Source: Gammaproteobacteria bacterium (GTDB lineage: Bacteria; Pseudomonadota; Gammaproteobacteria; UBA4575). Taken from it: a DNA stretch of 5,686 nucleotides. The notes beneath the pieces are model-generated. The model did no database searches, was not told the origin of the DNA, and worked only from the letters and a program-made list of their open reading frames with translations. The stretch spans positions 1 through 5,686 of the forward strand of contig JAPUHH010000051.1 in the NCBI GenBank assembly GCA_027297825.1, in the 5' to 3' direction. The stretch's first letter is position 1. Each line of letters begins with the position of its first letter. The translations under genes were made by a program, and so were the position numbers. Shown here one piece after another: positions 4,799 through 5,686 of this stretch.

Positions 4799-5686
4799 TT
4801 AGGCTGCTTGTTTTAATTGTAGCTCATTTAATAGATTCATGATGGTGTCAATTCGTTCCTCACTATTTTCAGTTTCGGTATAAATAGTGAGTTTTTCAGA
4901 ACCCTCTAATTTGTACCTATCTGGAAAATTCTGAATTAAAGCTAATAACTTATGCGTATCTATATTAGGGTTTTTATTAAAACGTAGGCGAGCAGACTCA
5001 TGGCCCATTTCAATGCGAGTGACTCCAAATCTAGAGGAAATTATTTTTAGCTGAGTTACATGGAATAGATTTTTAGCAAATTCAGGGAGTAAGCCAAATC
5101 TGTCAATCAATTCCACTTCAAGATCATCAAGATCATCTATCGTTTTAGTGCTGGCAATGCGTTTATATAAAACCAATCGGGTATGCACATCGGGCACGTA
5201 GTCTTCCGGTAATAGGGTAGTGACACCAAGATTTACTTCTATGCCTTGGTCTAGAGGTTGATTGAGTTCTGGAATTTCACCTGACTTCAATGCTGCGACC
5301 GCACGCGCTAATAGTTCATTGTATAAAGTAAAACCAATTTCTGCGATTTGTCCGCTTTGTTCTGCACCAAGTAATTCGCCGGCACCTCTAATTTCTAAAT
5401 CATGGGTGGCTAGCGTAAATCCAACACCCAGTTCTTCTAGTGATTCAATAGCCTCTAAGCGCTTAGCCGCCTCTGCAGTCATTACTGTACGAGGTGGTGC
5501 AATTAGGTAGGCGTAGGCTTGATGGTGAGATCGCCCCACGCGGCCACGAATTTGATGCAACTGGGACAGGCCAAGTTTATCCGCGCGATTAATGATGATG
5601 GTGTTTGCGGTTGGAATATCTATGCCATTTTCGATAATAGTAGTGCAAACTAATATATTGAAGCGTTGGTGATAAAAATCGAGCAT
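4799..5686 (-). CDS. mfd: Transcription-repair coupling factor Mfd, C-terminal quarter
   Basis: Mfd is a DNA translocase that pushes stalled RNA polymerase off damaged DNA and recruits UvrA. Only the last 295 residues of about 1150 are here; the frame runs off the window at 5686 and the first Met shown is internal. In order they contain helicase motif V, TTIIENGIDIPTANTII (15-31), motif VI, QIRGRVGRS (45-53) with arginines R47, R49 and R52, the TRG translocation region with THDLEIRGAGELLG (94-107), and the C-terminal regulatory TRCF domain beginning near LLPEDYVPDVHTRLVLYKRI (158-177). These match E. coli Mfd closely by eye. E. coli has ETGIDIP where this protein has ENGIDIP. The stop is a TAA at 4799-4801, and the CsiV-like gene follows after 33 bp, so the two probably form one transcript. 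Confidence 0.96.
   Translation of the reverse strand: MLDFYHQRFNILVCTTIIENGIDIPTANTIIINRADKLGLSQLHQIRGRVGRSHHQAYAYLIAPPRTVMTAEAAKRLEAIESLEELGVGFTLATHDLEIRGAGELLGAEQSGQIAEIGFTLYNELLARAVAALKSGEIPELNQPLDQGIEVNLGVTTLLPEDYVPDVHTRLVLYKRIASTKTIDDLDDLEVELIDRFGLLPEFAKNLFHVTQLKIISSRFGVTRIEMGHESARLRFNKNPNIDTHKLLALIQNFPDRYKLEGSEKLTIYTETENSEERIDTIMNLLNELQLKQAA

Noticed and set aside
5262..5510. Plus-strand open frame of 82 codons
   Set aside because: It lies antisense to conserved mfd helicase sequence and has Ser/Ala-rich shadow composition.

Overview
This window looks like a chromosomal segment of an AT-rich gammaproteobacterium. The evidence is a CsiV-type periplasmic protein next to mfd, an S-methyl-5'-thioinosine phosphorylase of the Pseudomonas type, and a TusE/DsrC-family protein. 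The species cannot be named from the sequence. There is no CRISPR array, tRNA, rRNA, intact insertion sequence or phage gene. I see no convincing new multi-gene system. The most interesting part is the remodelled middle of the window.

Layout. Bases 1-1208 (+) hold the 3' part of a hypoxanthine-type phosphoribosyltransferase gene (hpt), followed 14 bp later by a thioinosine/methylthioadenosine phosphorylase. The two make a purine-salvage operon: the phosphorylase releases hypoxanthine and Hpt turns it into IMP. Bases 1209-1404 carry a degenerate dispersed hairpin repeat, then an FNR/ANR/DNR-like box placed exactly for class II activation. Bases 1405-1743 (+) encode a TusE/DsrC-family protein that lacks the terminal catalytic cysteine. 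Bases 1843 to about 2575 (+) are the dead 5' third of a quinol-type nitric oxide reductase gene (norB/norZ) with three frameshifts. Its 3' end is fused, tail to tail, to the 5' fragment of a SAM-dependent methyltransferase gene on the other strand (about 2570-2747). A second copy of the hairpin repeat lies at 2771-2804. After that come an RDD-family membrane protein (2828-3301, -), a hairpin-rich spacer, a NYN-domain nuclease-like protein (3547-4020, -), a CsiV-like exported protein (4082-4765, -) and the C-terminal part of the transcription-repair coupling factor Mfd (4799-5686, -, running off the window).

How it fits together. As I recall the Pseudomonas aeruginosa map, nagZ, the methylthioinosine phosphorylase, the CsiV-like gene and mfd are neighbours. 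Both ends of this window therefore look like ancestral flanks. The block between about 1209 and 4081 looks like an accessory insertion that has since decayed: a NO-detoxification gene lost its catalytic part in a deletion, while the small genes around it stayed open. The FNR-like box in front of the TusE homologue and several palindromes in front of the dead norB suggest that this block was once under oxygen/NO-responsive control.
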